From: Pseudomonas aylmerensis | GTDB taxonomy: Bacteria > Pseudomonadota > Gammaproteobacteria > Pseudomonadales > Pseudomonadaceae | Assembly (NCBI RefSeq): GCF_001702265.1 | Contig: NZ_MAUE01000045.1 | Location: forward strand, 1 to 64,000 | Direction: 5' to 3' | Length of the DNA stretch: 64,000 nt | In this document: positions 42,977-52,212 of the stretch, piece by piece | How positions within the stretch are numbered: the first letter of the stretch is position 1 | How the letters are laid out: each line of letters begins with the position of its first letter | Position numbers and translations under genes: made by a program | The notes under the pieces: model-generated | Database searches by the model: none | What the model saw: only the letters and a program-made list of their open reading frames with translations | What the model was told of the DNA's origin: nothing

Positions 42977-44872
42977 TTACTTGGGGGCCAGCATTCTGGT
43001 CCTGGCCTGCCCATCCGCGTTGTGTTGGTAAATCTCTTCAGGTTGGCCCTGTTCGTTGAAAAACACCTGGCCGATCCCCGCCGAGTTCCATAGCCGCTCG
43101 CCCGCTTCGGCATGTTCCGGAATATGCGGGACCACCTGCATGGTGCGGCGGCGGGTGAACCAGTTGAGGGGCGAGCGGGGCGAGTAGAGCCAGCGGTTGA
43201 GCCGGTCGAACCATTCCAGCAGGCGCGGCGGGAATTCGTTCTTGATGCCGCTGCTGGTGATCTGCCAGATTTTCGGGCCGGCATTGCGATGGCGGATCAG
43301 TACCTCGTAGACGAACGAGTAGTGCACATCACCCGACAGGATCACGTAGTTCCCAGGTGTCCGTGAGTGACGGAAGATATTCAGGATCACCTGGGCGGCG
43401 CCACGATGGGCCATCCAGTTTTCCGCGTCTACCAGCAAGGGGTGGCCGCACCAGCTGAACACTTTTTGCACGGTCTCGATCAGCTTGACGCCAAAGATCG
43501 GCGCGGGCGAGACGATGATGGCCGAGGGGTGATCAAGCAGTTCCTGCTGCAGTTCGCTCAAGGCTTCCCAATCCAGCAGGCCGGAAGGTTGCTTGAGGGT
43601 GAACTCACTGCGCCAGCGGCGGGTGCGGGTGTCCAGCACCACCAGCGCAGGCGTGGTGGGCAGTACGTAGTGCCATTGCTGGAATTTCAGCAGGGCCTCG
43701 AGCAATGCATCCTGCGCGCTGGCGTCCAGGTGGTTGGCCTGGGGCTGGGTGGTCAGCGCCTGGACCTGGCTGACCAGCGGACCAAAGACATCCGGCTGGT
43801 TGCCCCAGCCCTGGCACAGCAAATAGGCCAGCAGGGCATTGCCGATGATGCGTTTGGAGAAGGGGTGGCCGTAGGCGGTTTCTTCCCATTGGGCGCTGAG
43901 GTTCCAGTCGTCGGTGATGTCGTGATCGTCAAAGATCATCAGCGTGGACAGGTGGGCGAATACCCGCGCGACGCCCGGCAGGCCCTGGCGAAAGCGCTCG
44001 ATCTGTACCCGCTCGCGGGCGTAGCGCTGCTGTTCTTCGGCGCTCAAGCGGGGAGGCGCCAGCGTGAGCAGGTTCCAGGGCGTGGGCGACCAGACCAGCA
44101 GGTACATCGCCATGACTTCGGCGAAGGTGACCAAGTGGTTATCGGCGGTGCTGCTGGTGAATATCGGCTTTTTCACCCCGCCGAAAAATCGCTCGCGCAG
44201 GGTTTCATTGCTGTCCAGCGCCGGGAGCAGGTCGGCACGGTGGTAGTAGCTGGCGCGATGCCCGTAGAGGCTGGCGCTGTCGTCTATCACCGCTCCTTCC
44301 AGGTATTCATCGAACAGGCCCAGGCGCGCGATCAACCCATGGATAGCCCGCAGCATGGGCCCGGCGACATCGTCCGCGTACACCTGGTCGCCGCTCATCA
44401 TCAGCAGGGCCGGGCGCTGCTCGGGCAGGTGGGCTTCGGCCAGCAGGCGGTCGACGCAGAGCAGGCCTTCGTCCGCATGATGGTGTGGTTTGCGGCACGA
44501 GCCATGGACCAACTGATGAATACGGCTGTGCAGCACAAAACTGGGGTATTGGGCTTCGGCATACAGCAGGTGTGGCGCCCACTCGGCGATGCCGAGGCTG
44601 TCGATCAACAGGTCATAGCCAATGACCTCATCCTGGGGCAGGGCGTCATCCAGCGGCACGTCGATCAAGTGGATGACGGCGTCATGCCCCACCGCAACGG
44701 TTTGGCATTGGCCCTGATCCAGCACGATGCTACGGGTCTGCCCGGCGATGTGCAGCGTCAGGGTCAGTACCAGCTCCCGGGTGCCCATCAGCCACAGCAC
44801 CAACCGCTGGGGTTCCAGGCGGCGTAGCAGGGGGCCGGCGATAACGGCGGGCAATGTGTCGGGTGGCAGCAT
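42977..44872 (-). CDS. PhoD-like metallophosphatase
   Basis: This 631-residue protein has the calcineurin-like fold of PhoD-type phosphatases. Metal and active-site motifs are spread as HGSCRKPHHH (about 122-131), LMMSGDQVYADDV (about 156-168), LMIFDDHDITDDWN (about 310-323) and VILSGDVHYSF (about 530-540). No signal peptide is evident, unlike classical exported PhoD, so it may be cytoplasmic. The N-terminal about 100 residues are a separate beta-rich domain. Substrate unknown. It lies upstream of the diguanylate cyclase gene with a 265-base gap in which I see nothing else. Confidence 0.85.
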   Translation of the reverse strand: MLPPDTLPAVIAGPLLRRLEPQRLVLWLMGTRELVLTLTLHIAGQTRSIVLDQGQCQTVAVGHDAVIHLIDVPLDDALPQDEVIGYDLLIDSLGIAEWAPHLLYAEAQYPSFVLHSRIHQLVHGSCRKPHHHADEGLLCVDRLLAEAHLPEQRPALLMMSGDQVYADDVAGPMLRAIHGLIARLGLFDEYLEGAVIDDSASLYGHRASYYHRADLLPALDSNETLRERFFGGVKKPIFTSSTADNHLVTFAEVMAMYLLVWSPTPWNLLTLAPPRLSAEEQQRYARERVQIERFRQGLPGVARVFAHLSTLMIFDDHDITDDWNLSAQWEETAYGHPFSKRIIGNALLAYLLCQGWGNQPDVFGPLVSQVQALTTQPQANHLDASAQDALLEALLKFQQWHYVLPTTPALVVLDTRTRRWRSEFTLKQPSGLLDWEALSELQQELLDHPSAIIVSPAPIFGVKLIETVQKVFSWCGHPLLVDAENWMAHRGAAQVILNIFRHSRTPGNYVILSGDVHYSFVYEVLIRHRNAGPKIWQITSSGIKNEFPPRLLEWFDRLNRWLYSPRSPLNWFTRRRTMQVVPHIPEHAEAGERLWNSAGIGQVFFNEQGQPEEIYQHNADGQARTRMLAPK

Positions 44873-44981
44873 GCAGGGAAGGGCTCCAGGCGGGGTCGGC
44901 CGAAAACTCTAGCGCATTGAATGTCAGTGTTTTGTTAAGGCGAAGGTATGAAGGGCCGTGCACAGCCCTTCACATGCCCGG

Positions 44982-45191
44982 TTAGAGCAGTCGACCGCCG
45001 CCCAGGCTGTCCAGCGTGCTGGTGCCGGTGCTCCTGCGCCTGTCGTTCGCGGCCGGGCCATCGGATGCAATGGAGGAGGCGTGTTGGTGGGTCTGCTCGA
45101 TGCTGCGCTTGTTGCGAGAGCGCGTGACTTCATCCTGCTGAGCCACAGATGCAATAGGCATGTTCAACGAGTGATTGAGGGTACTTATCAT
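44982..45191 (-). CDS. Small hydrophilic hypothetical protein
   Basis: A 69-residue frame preceded by AGAGGA about 8 bases before the ATG. The product is rich in Ser, Gln, Arg and Asp, with no membrane or signal segment, and I recognise no family. It lies between the phosphatase and bphP genes, all on the minus strand. The short gaps on both sides, including 45192-45478, contain only weak, overlapping frames. Confidence 0.4.
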   Translation of the reverse strand: MISTLNHSLNMPIASVAQQDEVTRSRNKRSIEQTHQHASSIASDGPAANDRRRSTGTSTLDSLGGGRLL

Positions 45192-45478
45192 GGAGGTGGT
45201 CCTCTGTCAGTGGTAAGCCTCACCGCTTAGTGAAGCTGAGCCAAACCTACAGAGGGGGACGGCAACCGCGCTATAAACGCCTCGCCGCAACATGTGACGG
45301 ATCGCGGCTGGAAATCATCGACACGGCCTTCGGCGCAGCCGCCCGCTTCGGGCGAAGTCGCGGCCTCCCTGGCGTGCAGCCCAAACGCCGCGCAGGTGTG
45401 TGCGACGCCTTTACGTAACGCGCTGTAGTAATCCGCGCGGCACCCTGACCCTGGCAGAGCGCCAAGGTGGGAGGCGTG

Positions 45479-47722
45479 TCAGGTATGCGACTCTTCCATC
45501 ACCTTTGGCACGGTGAAGCGGAACTCACTGCCACGCCCCAATTCACTCTCGGCGACGATCTTGCCGCCATGGGCCTGCACGATACCTTGGGTGATGTACA
45601 GCCCCAGGCCGCTGCCGGTGGGGTTGTTTTCCGCCTGGGTCCAGTAGCGATCGAACACGTGGGGCAGTTGTTCCGGCGCAATGCCTTCGCCCGAGTCACG
45701 CACCGAAAACACGATTTCCTCGCCATTGCTCATGGCGCTGATACCGATATTGCCCTGGCGCGGGGTGAACTTGATGGCATTGCCAATCAGGTTCGACAGA
45801 ACCTGGAACAGCCGCTCCGGGTCGGCATTGATCTGCAGGCCGGGCTCGGTGTTGAACGACAGGTCGATGCCTTTCTCCATTGCCAGCGGGGCAAGCAGGG
45901 AGTAGGCCTCTTCGAACATCTGGCTGACATCCAGCGCCACCGGCTTGACCACGTAGCGCCCGGCCTCGATTTTCGAGGTGTCGAGCAAGTCTTCCAGCAG
46001 CACATTCATGCGCCCGGCGGCCTGTTGCATGGTGTCGATGGCCGAGGAAATGCGCCGTGAGGTGTGTGGGCCATCGGAGCTGAAGGCCTTTTGCATCATG
46101 CCGCACAGCATCGAGATTACGGTCATCGGGTTACGCAGGTCGTGGGACACCACCGCCACCAGTTCATCGCGGGCGCGCACGGCTTGTTGCTCGCGCAGTA
46201 CCTGGCGGGCCAGGTCGTTTTCCAGGGCCGAGCGGCGCAGGTCGTTGGCGGCGAAGCGGTCGCCATGGCTCCACTTGGTGGAGATCCCGGCCATTTCGAC
46301 TTTCCAGATTTCAAATGAAGTACGTGGGCGAAGGCGCAGGCCGGCGTCGGAATTTTCCAGGTCGAGGGGCTTTTTCGGGTCACCGCTCCAGTTGATGTTT
46401 TCCTTCACTTCCGGGCGGAACCACATCACGCCATTGTCCACCGGCTTGGGCAGGCTCATGGCCAACACGCCGCTGGCGACCTGCTGGAACTCGGCAGCCG
46501 GCGGGTACACCGACACCAGGTTATGGCTGGAAAATACCGCCTCGCCGCTGTCCTGCAGCCACTTGTGCAAGGCACGGATCTGCGCCGGTTCCGGGCAGTT
46601 GCCGTAGCGGTGCAATTGTTTGTCTTCGATGATCGCCACGCCGCCGGCGAGGGTCAGGTCCATCAGCAACTGGCCGCGTTGGGCGAGGCCGTCGAACACG
46701 TTGTCTTGCGAAGCTTTCATCGCCTGGTCCAGCAGCGCCAGGGCCTCGACTTTCTCTTCTCGCTGACGGCTCAGGTCCAGGGCTTCCATGGCGCTGATCT
46801 GCAACGACAAGACTTGGCCGATGGTCTGGCAGGCGGTGCGCAGGTCGTTGGGCACCAGCAGTGGCTCGCGGTTGCCGCAACTGATCAGGCCCCACAGCTT
46901 GTCACCCTTCATCAGCGAGATGCTCATGGACGACAGCACGCCCATGTTCTGCATGTACTGGCAGTGAATCGGCGACACGCTGCGCAGGGTGGCGAAGCTC
47001 AAGTCCAGCGGTTGGCCGGTGTCCGGGCGCAGCTTGGGCAACAACGGCACCGGCTCGTAGGCCGCGTTCGGGATGATGCGCAGCCAGTTGGTGCGGTACA
47101 GCTCGCGGGCCTGCTCGGGGATGTCGGACGCGGGGAAGAACAGCCCGTTGAACAGCTCCATGGACGGTGCCGACGCTTCGGCAATCACCTGGCCGTGGCC
47201 TTCGTCTTCGAAGCGATAGATCAGCACGCGGTCGTAACCGGTCATGGCCTGGATTTCGGTCACGCTGATTTCGTACAGCGCCTGCAGGGTTTTCGCCGAC
47301 TGCAAACGTTGCAGCATTTTGCCCAGGTCACTGGTGCGACCATTCAGCGCGCGTGGGCGGAAGTCTTTGAGCCGCGGTTCGAACTCCAGCACCAGCACGT
47401 CCTGATGGCGGTGCAGCAGGCCTTCGAACTCGGCGTCGTTGAGGCTGACGTGCAGCGGCGGGGCATCGAAAAAGCTGTTTTGCGCAGCCACGGTTTGCAC
47501 GGCCTGGGCGTGTTCGGCCCCGATCAGCGTGTGCAGCGGCTGGCCCAGCAGTGCCTCGGGTGCGTGGCCGAACAGGGCGGCGACGTTGGCGCTGACCTGG
47601 ATGATGCGCAGGTCCGGCTCCGACAAGGTCAGCAGCACGCCATGGGGCTGGATCGCACCAGGGAAGCGGATCGGCTCGTCGGCACAGTTGGCAAGCAGCT
47701 CTTCAAAATCTTCGGGTTTCAT
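45479..47722 (-). CDS. bphP: Bacteriophytochrome histidine kinase BphP
   Basis: This 747-residue red/far-red photoreceptor has PAS (about 18-120), GAF (about 135-300), PHY (about 320-490), HisKA (about 505-575) and HATPase (about 615-735) domains. The biliverdin-binding Cys is residue 13 in LLANCADEPIRFPG. The chromophore pocket motif PASDIPEQARELY and the PHY tongue region are present, and the kinase has the H box VSHDLRNPMTVI and the ATP-lid glycines GSGLGLYITQGIVQ. AGGAGGT precedes the ATG at 47722. It overlaps the stop of bphO by 4 bases, so chromophore synthesis and receptor are coupled. Confidence 0.96.
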   Translation of the reverse strand: MKPEDFEELLANCADEPIRFPGAIQPHGVLLTLSEPDLRIIQVSANVAALFGHAPEALLGQPLHTLIGAEHAQAVQTVAAQNSFFDAPPLHVSLNDAEFEGLLHRHQDVLVLEFEPRLKDFRPRALNGRTSDLGKMLQRLQSAKTLQALYEISVTEIQAMTGYDRVLIYRFEDEGHGQVIAEASAPSMELFNGLFFPASDIPEQARELYRTNWLRIIPNAAYEPVPLLPKLRPDTGQPLDLSFATLRSVSPIHCQYMQNMGVLSSMSISLMKGDKLWGLISCGNREPLLVPNDLRTACQTIGQVLSLQISAMEALDLSRQREEKVEALALLDQAMKASQDNVFDGLAQRGQLLMDLTLAGGVAIIEDKQLHRYGNCPEPAQIRALHKWLQDSGEAVFSSHNLVSVYPPAAEFQQVASGVLAMSLPKPVDNGVMWFRPEVKENINWSGDPKKPLDLENSDAGLRLRPRTSFEIWKVEMAGISTKWSHGDRFAANDLRRSALENDLARQVLREQQAVRARDELVAVVSHDLRNPMTVISMLCGMMQKAFSSDGPHTSRRISSAIDTMQQAAGRMNVLLEDLLDTSKIEAGRYVVKPVALDVSQMFEEAYSLLAPLAMEKGIDLSFNTEPGLQINADPERLFQVLSNLIGNAIKFTPRQGNIGISAMSNGEEIVFSVRDSGEGIAPEQLPHVFDRYWTQAENNPTGSGLGLYITQGIVQAHGGKIVAESELGRGSEFRFTVPKVMEESHT

Positions 47723-48333
47723 AGCAGTACCTCCTGGCTGTCGAGCCATTGCTCAAAGCAGCTGAACGTCGAACGGGCCGCATCCACCGCGTGCTGTCTG
47801 GCCTTGGCATCCAGCGGCATGTGGCCCAGGTAATCGAGGAAATCCCTCCAGCGTCGACCGGTGTCGGCACCGTAAACATTGAGAAACGCACCGCCGTTGT
47901 CCGCATTCACGTCCAGGCGCTGGGCCATTTCGCGGCGCAATACCTGGCCGCCCAAGGTCGCGCCTTCCAGCACATAGAGGGCACCGAGGCAGGCGGCGGG
48001 CGTGTCGAGGCGGGGCAGATGGGCGCAGCGGGGCAGGGCATGAATAGCGGCGTCACTCACGCCGAGGGCGTTAAGATCGTTCACCAGGGTCGGCGTTTTC
48101 ACACGCAATGCCTGGTCGTAGCCCACGGGAATCAAGTCTCGGTCGTACAGCGACGCTTCGATCGGCGCATAAAAACCGTAATACGCCCGGACCAGGCGCT
48201 GATACCAGCTGGCATCCAGGCGCTCGGAGAAAAACGGCAGGCGTTTTTCCAGCGCCACGTGCAACAGGCCGGTGCCTTCACGCAACGCTTCCAGCAATGA
48301 GGGCGCACTAACGTCATGGGCCGGTGAATGCAT
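47719..48333 (-). CDS. bphO: Biliverdin-producing haem oxygenase BphO
   Basis: This 204-residue enzyme opens haem to biliverdin, the chromophore of BphP. The proximal haem His lies in GLLHVALEKRLPFF (about residue 25), and the distal helix glycines in YVLEGATLGGQVL. It is immediately upstream of bphP with a 4-base overlap. Length is typical for BphO. Confidence 0.93.
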   Translation of the reverse strand: MHSPAHDVSAPSLLEALREGTGLLHVALEKRLPFFSERLDASWYQRLVRAYYGFYAPIEASLYDRDLIPVGYDQALRVKTPTLVNDLNALGVSDAAIHALPRCAHLPRLDTPAACLGALYVLEGATLGGQVLRREMAQRLDVNADNGGAFLNVYGADTGRRWRDFLDYLGHMPLDAKARQHAVDAARSTFSCFEQWLDSQEVLL

Positions 48334-48527
48334 TCAATGAGCTCGAAGTGTGGGCCTCTCGGCCATGAATGACGCTTGGAAATGGGCGACGATTCTACAC
48401 AATTCATGGCGATCAACTGAACGCACAAGGCGAAAAGGCTGACCAGCGGATCAGAAAAGTCGCTCCCTGCTCTTCAATGACCACACGGACCCATGTGAAG
48501 TTCGGTCCGGGTGATATCGCCATGCTA

Positions 48528-48908
48528 TCAATGCAAGGACGAGCCCTGCTGGGTCAAGGCGGTTTGCACACACTCCAGCAAATGCTCAGTGCTCCACGGC
48601 TTGGGCAGGAACCGTACGGAACCGCCCAACTGCTCGGCCAGTTTGGTATTGCCAGACGTCAGCAGCACCGGCACGCTCGGCCACCGATGCGCGACAACCC
48701 GGCTCAGGTCGTAGCCATTGAGTAGCCCCGGCATTTGCACATCGCTGACGATCAGGTCCACCGGATCATCGCCCCGTTCCAGGTAAATCATCCCCTCATC
48801 CGCCGAAGGAAACGACGTTACCACCGCCCCGAAATCCTCCAGCACATCCACCATTAACGAACGAATGATCTCGTCGTCTTCCAGCACTAAAATCGATGGC
48901 TGAGCCAT
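48528..48908 (-). CDS. Single-domain response regulator
   Basis: This 126-residue receiver domain has the acidic pair EDDE near residue 10, the phosphorylated Asp in LIVSDVQMPG (about residue 55), Thr/Ser in LLTSGN and the conserved Lys in LPKPW. There is no output domain. It lies 195 bases upstream of bphO on the same strand and is a likely partner of BphP, although bphR genes often sit downstream; the gap leaves room for a separate promoter. Confidence 0.87.
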   Translation of the reverse strand: MAQPSILVLEDDEIIRSLMVDVLEDFGAVVTSFPSADEGMIYLERGDDPVDLIVSDVQMPGLLNGYDLSRVVAHRWPSVPVLLTSGNTKLAEQLGGSVRFLPKPWSTEHLLECVQTALTQQGSSLH

Positions 48909-49105
48909 GATCCTTACTCCACCATCAGGGTCCAGTAAGGTGGAGTGGGGCAGGCGCGGATAGGTTCGATTGGATGTTTATAAGGCGATGGGTGGTCACT
49001 TGGAGGGTCTGGCTTGCGCATTTGAGTGGGTGTGCTGCACGATACCGGCGCTCTGCCATCCCGACCGGTCCGGTTCTCACCGGCGCACACACAAGGCCGT
49101 CAACC

Positions 49106-49648
49106 GTGAACGCTCCCGCTGCCTCCTTGATCGACCCGGACCTGGGCAACCGCATGATCAAAGTCGACCACGCCGGCGAGCATGGCGCGATCTGCATCTA
49201 CAGCGGCCAATTGTTCATGGCCCGCGTGTTCGCGCCCGGCATGGTGGCCGAGTTGCAAGCGTTTCTTTCTCACGAACGTCGCCACCGCGCGGTGTTCCAG
49301 GCCGAGTTGCAGCGGCGCGGCTATCGTCGCTGCCGCAGTTACTGGCTGTGTGGGCTGGGCGGGCTGGCGTTGGGGTTGATCACCGGCGTCTGCGGGCGCA
49401 AGGCTATCGTCGCCACGACCGTCGCCGTCGAAAGTGTCGTGCTCAAGCACCTGGCGCACCAACTGCACACGCTGCGTGACATTGATCCGCTGGCCGTGGC
49501 CGCCATTGCCTCGATTGTCGACGAGGAACAGCACCACCACGATCACTCGGCCGCGCAGATTGATGCGCAGGACCCATGGTTCCGTGCGCTGGCGCCGGTG
49601 GTCACGGCATGGACCGAAGCGGTGATCTGGATGGGCATGCGCTCCTGA
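49106..49648 (+). CDS. Coq7-like di-iron hydroxylase family protein
   Basis: This 180-residue protein belongs to the Coq7/demethoxyubiquinone hydroxylase ferritin-like family. Iron ligands are visible as Glu in DHAGEHGA, Glu and His in SHERRH, Glu in AVESVV, and Glu-x-x-His in VDEEQHHHD. A hydrophobic stretch (about 85-110) is the usual membrane-facing hairpin. The GTG at 49106 gives the family N terminus NAPAASLIDPDLGNRMIKVD; the longer open frame upstream is not supported. Whether it is the main ubiquinone enzyme or a paralogue cannot be decided here, as no ubi genes are near. Confidence 0.82.
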   Translation: MNAPAASLIDPDLGNRMIKVDHAGEHGAICIYSGQLFMARVFAPGMVAELQAFLSHERRHRAVFQAELQRRGYRRCRSYWLCGLGGLALGLITGVCGRKAIVATTVAVESVVLKHLAHQLHTLRDIDPLAVAAIASIVDEEQHHHDHSAAQIDAQDPWFRALAPVVTAWTEAVIWMGMRS

Positions 49649-49691
49649 CAAACAGGCATAATTGCCGTTATCACCCGCTGTGGAGTCCACC

Positions 49692-50066
49692 ATGAAGTAC
49701 GCCTTGTTCATCCTCGCCCTGATCCTCAACAGCGGCTCGGCCCTTGCCGCAGGCGATGCCGAGGCGGGTGGCAAGCTCTTCAGCAAGACCTGCGGCGGCT
49801 GCCACAGCATAGGCGAAGGTGCGCGCGGTGGCTTCGGGCCGGAACTCAACGGCATCATCGGCCGACCCGCCGGCACCACCACCGATTACCAGTACTCCGA
49901 CGCGATGAAGAACTCCGGCGTGGTCTGGACCCGCGACAAGCTCGCCGCCTACATCGAGGCACCGAAGAAGGTGGTGAGTGGCACGCGGATGATCTTCTGG
50001 GGCATCAGCGACCCGGAAAAAATCGAAAACATCCTCGCCTACCTGGAAACCTTCCAGGATAAATAG
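49692..50066 (+). CDS. Class I cytochrome c
   Basis: This 124-residue periplasmic protein has a signal peptide (1-19, ending ALAAG) and one haem motif CGGCH (about residues 33-37). The distal Met is probably in GTRMIFWGISD. It is most like small cytochromes c2/c550. ATG 49692 follows TGGAG. It lies 43 bases after the Coq7-like gene on the same strand, so both may be cotranscribed. The stop abuts the stop of the convergent next gene. Confidence 0.88.
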   Translation: MKYALFILALILNSGSALAAGDAEAGGKLFSKTCGGCHSIGEGARGGFGPELNGIIGRPAGTTTDYQYSDAMKNSGVVWTRDKLAAYIEAPKKVVSGTRMIFWGISDPEKIENILAYLETFQDK

Positions 50067-52088
50067 TCACTCCCGCACATTCCGGAACAGCATCAACCGC
50101 GCGCTCTCATGCAGGCCCTGCGTGAGCGTCCGCAGGCGTTGAAACTCCTGGGGATGCTGCGCGGCGACGTCCTCGCGCGGTGTGGGTGAGGCCAGGTCAT
50201 GCAGGGTCGGTGAGCTGCCGTCATGCTGCATCTGCAGTAAAAAGTCCTTGGTCACGCCGCCGATGATCGGGAACGTGCCCTCCTGCAAGACCAGCGGCAC
50301 CACGCGCTCGCCCTCCGGCGCCGGTTGCTGGATGTCCCGGCCCATGGCGCCGTTGCGAAAGGGTATGCCCGCCATGCCGGCCACCGTCGGCAGCAGGTCC
50401 GCCAAACCCACCGCCTTTTCTATGACGCGCGGTTGCAGGCCGGGGGCGTGGATCAGCAGCGGCACGTTGTTGCTTTCCAGGCCCAGTTGTTCGAAGGCCG
50501 GGGCCATGTGTGGGATCTGGCTGATGCGCGTGTTGTGGTCGCCGAAGAACACGAAAATGCTGTTGTCGTACCAGCCAGCGGCCTTGGCGATTTCCATCAA
50601 GCGGCCGATGTTGTAGTCCAGCAGGCGCACCGCATTGTATTGCTCGACGCTGCGCGAACCGGCGGCCTGCACCTGTTCCAGAGTCACGTCCTTGACCTGG
50701 AAACCATCATTGAGGCGGGGAATGGTGAACGGCCGATGGTTGCCGGAGGTTTGCACGTAGGCAAAGAACGGCTGGTCCTTGGGCACGCTGCGCAACAGCT
50801 GGTCGCCTTCCTTGAACAGGTCCAGGTCGGAGATGCCCCACACGTCCACCCGCGGCGAACGCCAGTGGCTTTCGTCATAGAGTTGCACGCCGTCGATGCT
50901 CTGGCGGATCAGCGCGTTGATATTCGCCCAACCGGCATTGCCGCCGATCAGGTAGAACTTCTGGTAGCCCTGGAACGCGTTGATCACAGTGTGTTGGCGC
51001 GTGATCAGCGGGTTGCGGGTGGCCGTTTCCTGGCGGGTCACATCCGGCACGCCGGTGATGCTCGCCCACACGGTCTTGGCGGTGCCGGTGACGGGCACAT
51101 AGAAGTGCTTGAAGAACCAGCTTTGCGTGGCCAACTGGTCCAGGTTCGGCGTCGGGTTGAGCGGGTTGCCGTAGGCTCCCACGGCGCTGGTGCCGAGGGA
51201 TTCGAGCATCACGAAGATCACGTTCGGCGCCCGCTCGCCGGCCAGTCGATACGGCTGCACGGGTTGCTCGCGGATGAAGTTCAGTTGCTGCGCATCCGGC
51301 TGGTCAACACCAAGGTACGCGGCGACTTGCGGGTAATGTTCGCGCACCTGGGCTTCATCGAACTGTGACTGGCCGACCTTGAGCGTGTCATACAAAAACA
51401 GCACCGGGTTCAGGCCCACGGCGGCCACCTGGCTGTTGCCGGAAAAGAATGCATCGCTCCAGCGCAGCGGCACCGGGTTCTCCAGGTTGAGGTTGGCGAC
51501 GCGGCCGAGCAGGGCCAGCAGCACGGCGACCAGGCCGATCATCGAGACCGAGGCCAGCGCCCATTTGCGCGTGGGCGTGGGCTGGCGATCCAGGGTCAGC
51601 CGCTCCAGGCAGATCAACGCCCACACCCACAGTGCTACCGCCGCCAGCCAGCAGGCGGTTATCCACAGCACCGGGTAGGTTTCCCACACCATCTGTTGTG
51701 AAATCTGCGCGTCTTGCAGGTAACGCAACACCGTCGCGTTGATGCGCACGCCCAGGTAGGCGTAGTGGCCGAAGTCGATGATGTACACCAGGCCGACCCC
51801 GGCCAGTGCGATCACCAGGTAACCCCGCGCCAGCCAGCGCAGGGCCGGCAGGGTGGTGAGGTTCCAGCGCGGCAGCCAGGCCAGCACCGCCAGCGGCAGC
51901 AGCAACAGCACCGCCAGGCGCAGGTCGAACCGCAGGCCGATGCCAACGGTTTCCAGCAACGCCGGGGTGTCCAGGGCGAGCCCGGAAAACGCCAGCACGA
52001 ATATCAGCCGCAAGGCGGCCAGCAACGCAAATACCAATCCAATCGCGCCCACGCCGTAGCGCAGGCGGCGTGATTGCAACGCACCCAT
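50067..52088 (-). CDS. LtaS-like sulfatase-family phosphoglycerol transferase
   Basis: This 673-residue inner-membrane protein has five hydrophobic segments in its first about 210 residues and a periplasmic alkaline-phosphatase-type domain (about 260-600). Metal-site features are NVIFVMLESLGTSAVGAYGN, the nucleophile Thr in VTGTAKTVWASITG and FFGDHNTRISQ. In Gram-negatives such proteins, like OpgB, transfer phosphoglycerol to periplasmic glucans. ATG 52088 has GAGGG upstream. It is separated from the membrane-protein gene by a REPIN. Confidence 0.88.
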   Translation of the reverse strand: MGALQSRRLRYGVGAIGLVFALLAALRLIFVLAFSGLALDTPALLETVGIGLRFDLRLAVLLLLPLAVLAWLPRWNLTTLPALRWLARGYLVIALAGVGLVYIIDFGHYAYLGVRINATVLRYLQDAQISQQMVWETYPVLWITACWLAAVALWVWALICLERLTLDRQPTPTRKWALASVSMIGLVAVLLALLGRVANLNLENPVPLRWSDAFFSGNSQVAAVGLNPVLFLYDTLKVGQSQFDEAQVREHYPQVAAYLGVDQPDAQQLNFIREQPVQPYRLAGERAPNVIFVMLESLGTSAVGAYGNPLNPTPNLDQLATQSWFFKHFYVPVTGTAKTVWASITGVPDVTRQETATRNPLITRQHTVINAFQGYQKFYLIGGNAGWANINALIRQSIDGVQLYDESHWRSPRVDVWGISDLDLFKEGDQLLRSVPKDQPFFAYVQTSGNHRPFTIPRLNDGFQVKDVTLEQVQAAGSRSVEQYNAVRLLDYNIGRLMEIAKAAGWYDNSIFVFFGDHNTRISQIPHMAPAFEQLGLESNNVPLLIHAPGLQPRVIEKAVGLADLLPTVAGMAGIPFRNGAMGRDIQQPAPEGERVVPLVLQEGTFPIIGGVTKDFLLQMQHDGSSPTLHDLASPTPREDVAAQHPQEFQRLRTLTQGLHESARLMLFRNVRE

Positions 52089-52123
52089 TAGTTTCCCTCT
52101 TCTCAACAACACCACAGATCAAA

Positions 52124-52212
52124 TGTGGGAGTGGGCGTGCTCGCGAACGCGGTGGTTCAGTGCCAGAGATGCTGCCTGACACTGCGCATTCGCGAGCACG
52201 CCCGCTCCCACA
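52124..52212. repeat. REPIN-like inverted repeat overlapping a gene end
   Basis: TGTGGGAGTGGGCGTGCTCG at the left and its near reverse complement CGAGCACGCCCGCTCCCACA at the right. The right arm lies inside the last codons of the minus-strand membrane-protein gene, whose stop is at 52157. Confidence 0.88.

Noticed and set aside
42712..43284. N-terminal extension of the diguanylate cyclase frame
   Set aside because: It runs into the phosphatase gene in another frame; the ATG at 42711 has AAGGA and starts just before the PAS domain.
45230..45465. Open frames on both strands between the 69-residue gene and bphP
   Set aside because: Both are Arg-rich GC-frame shadows without start signals.
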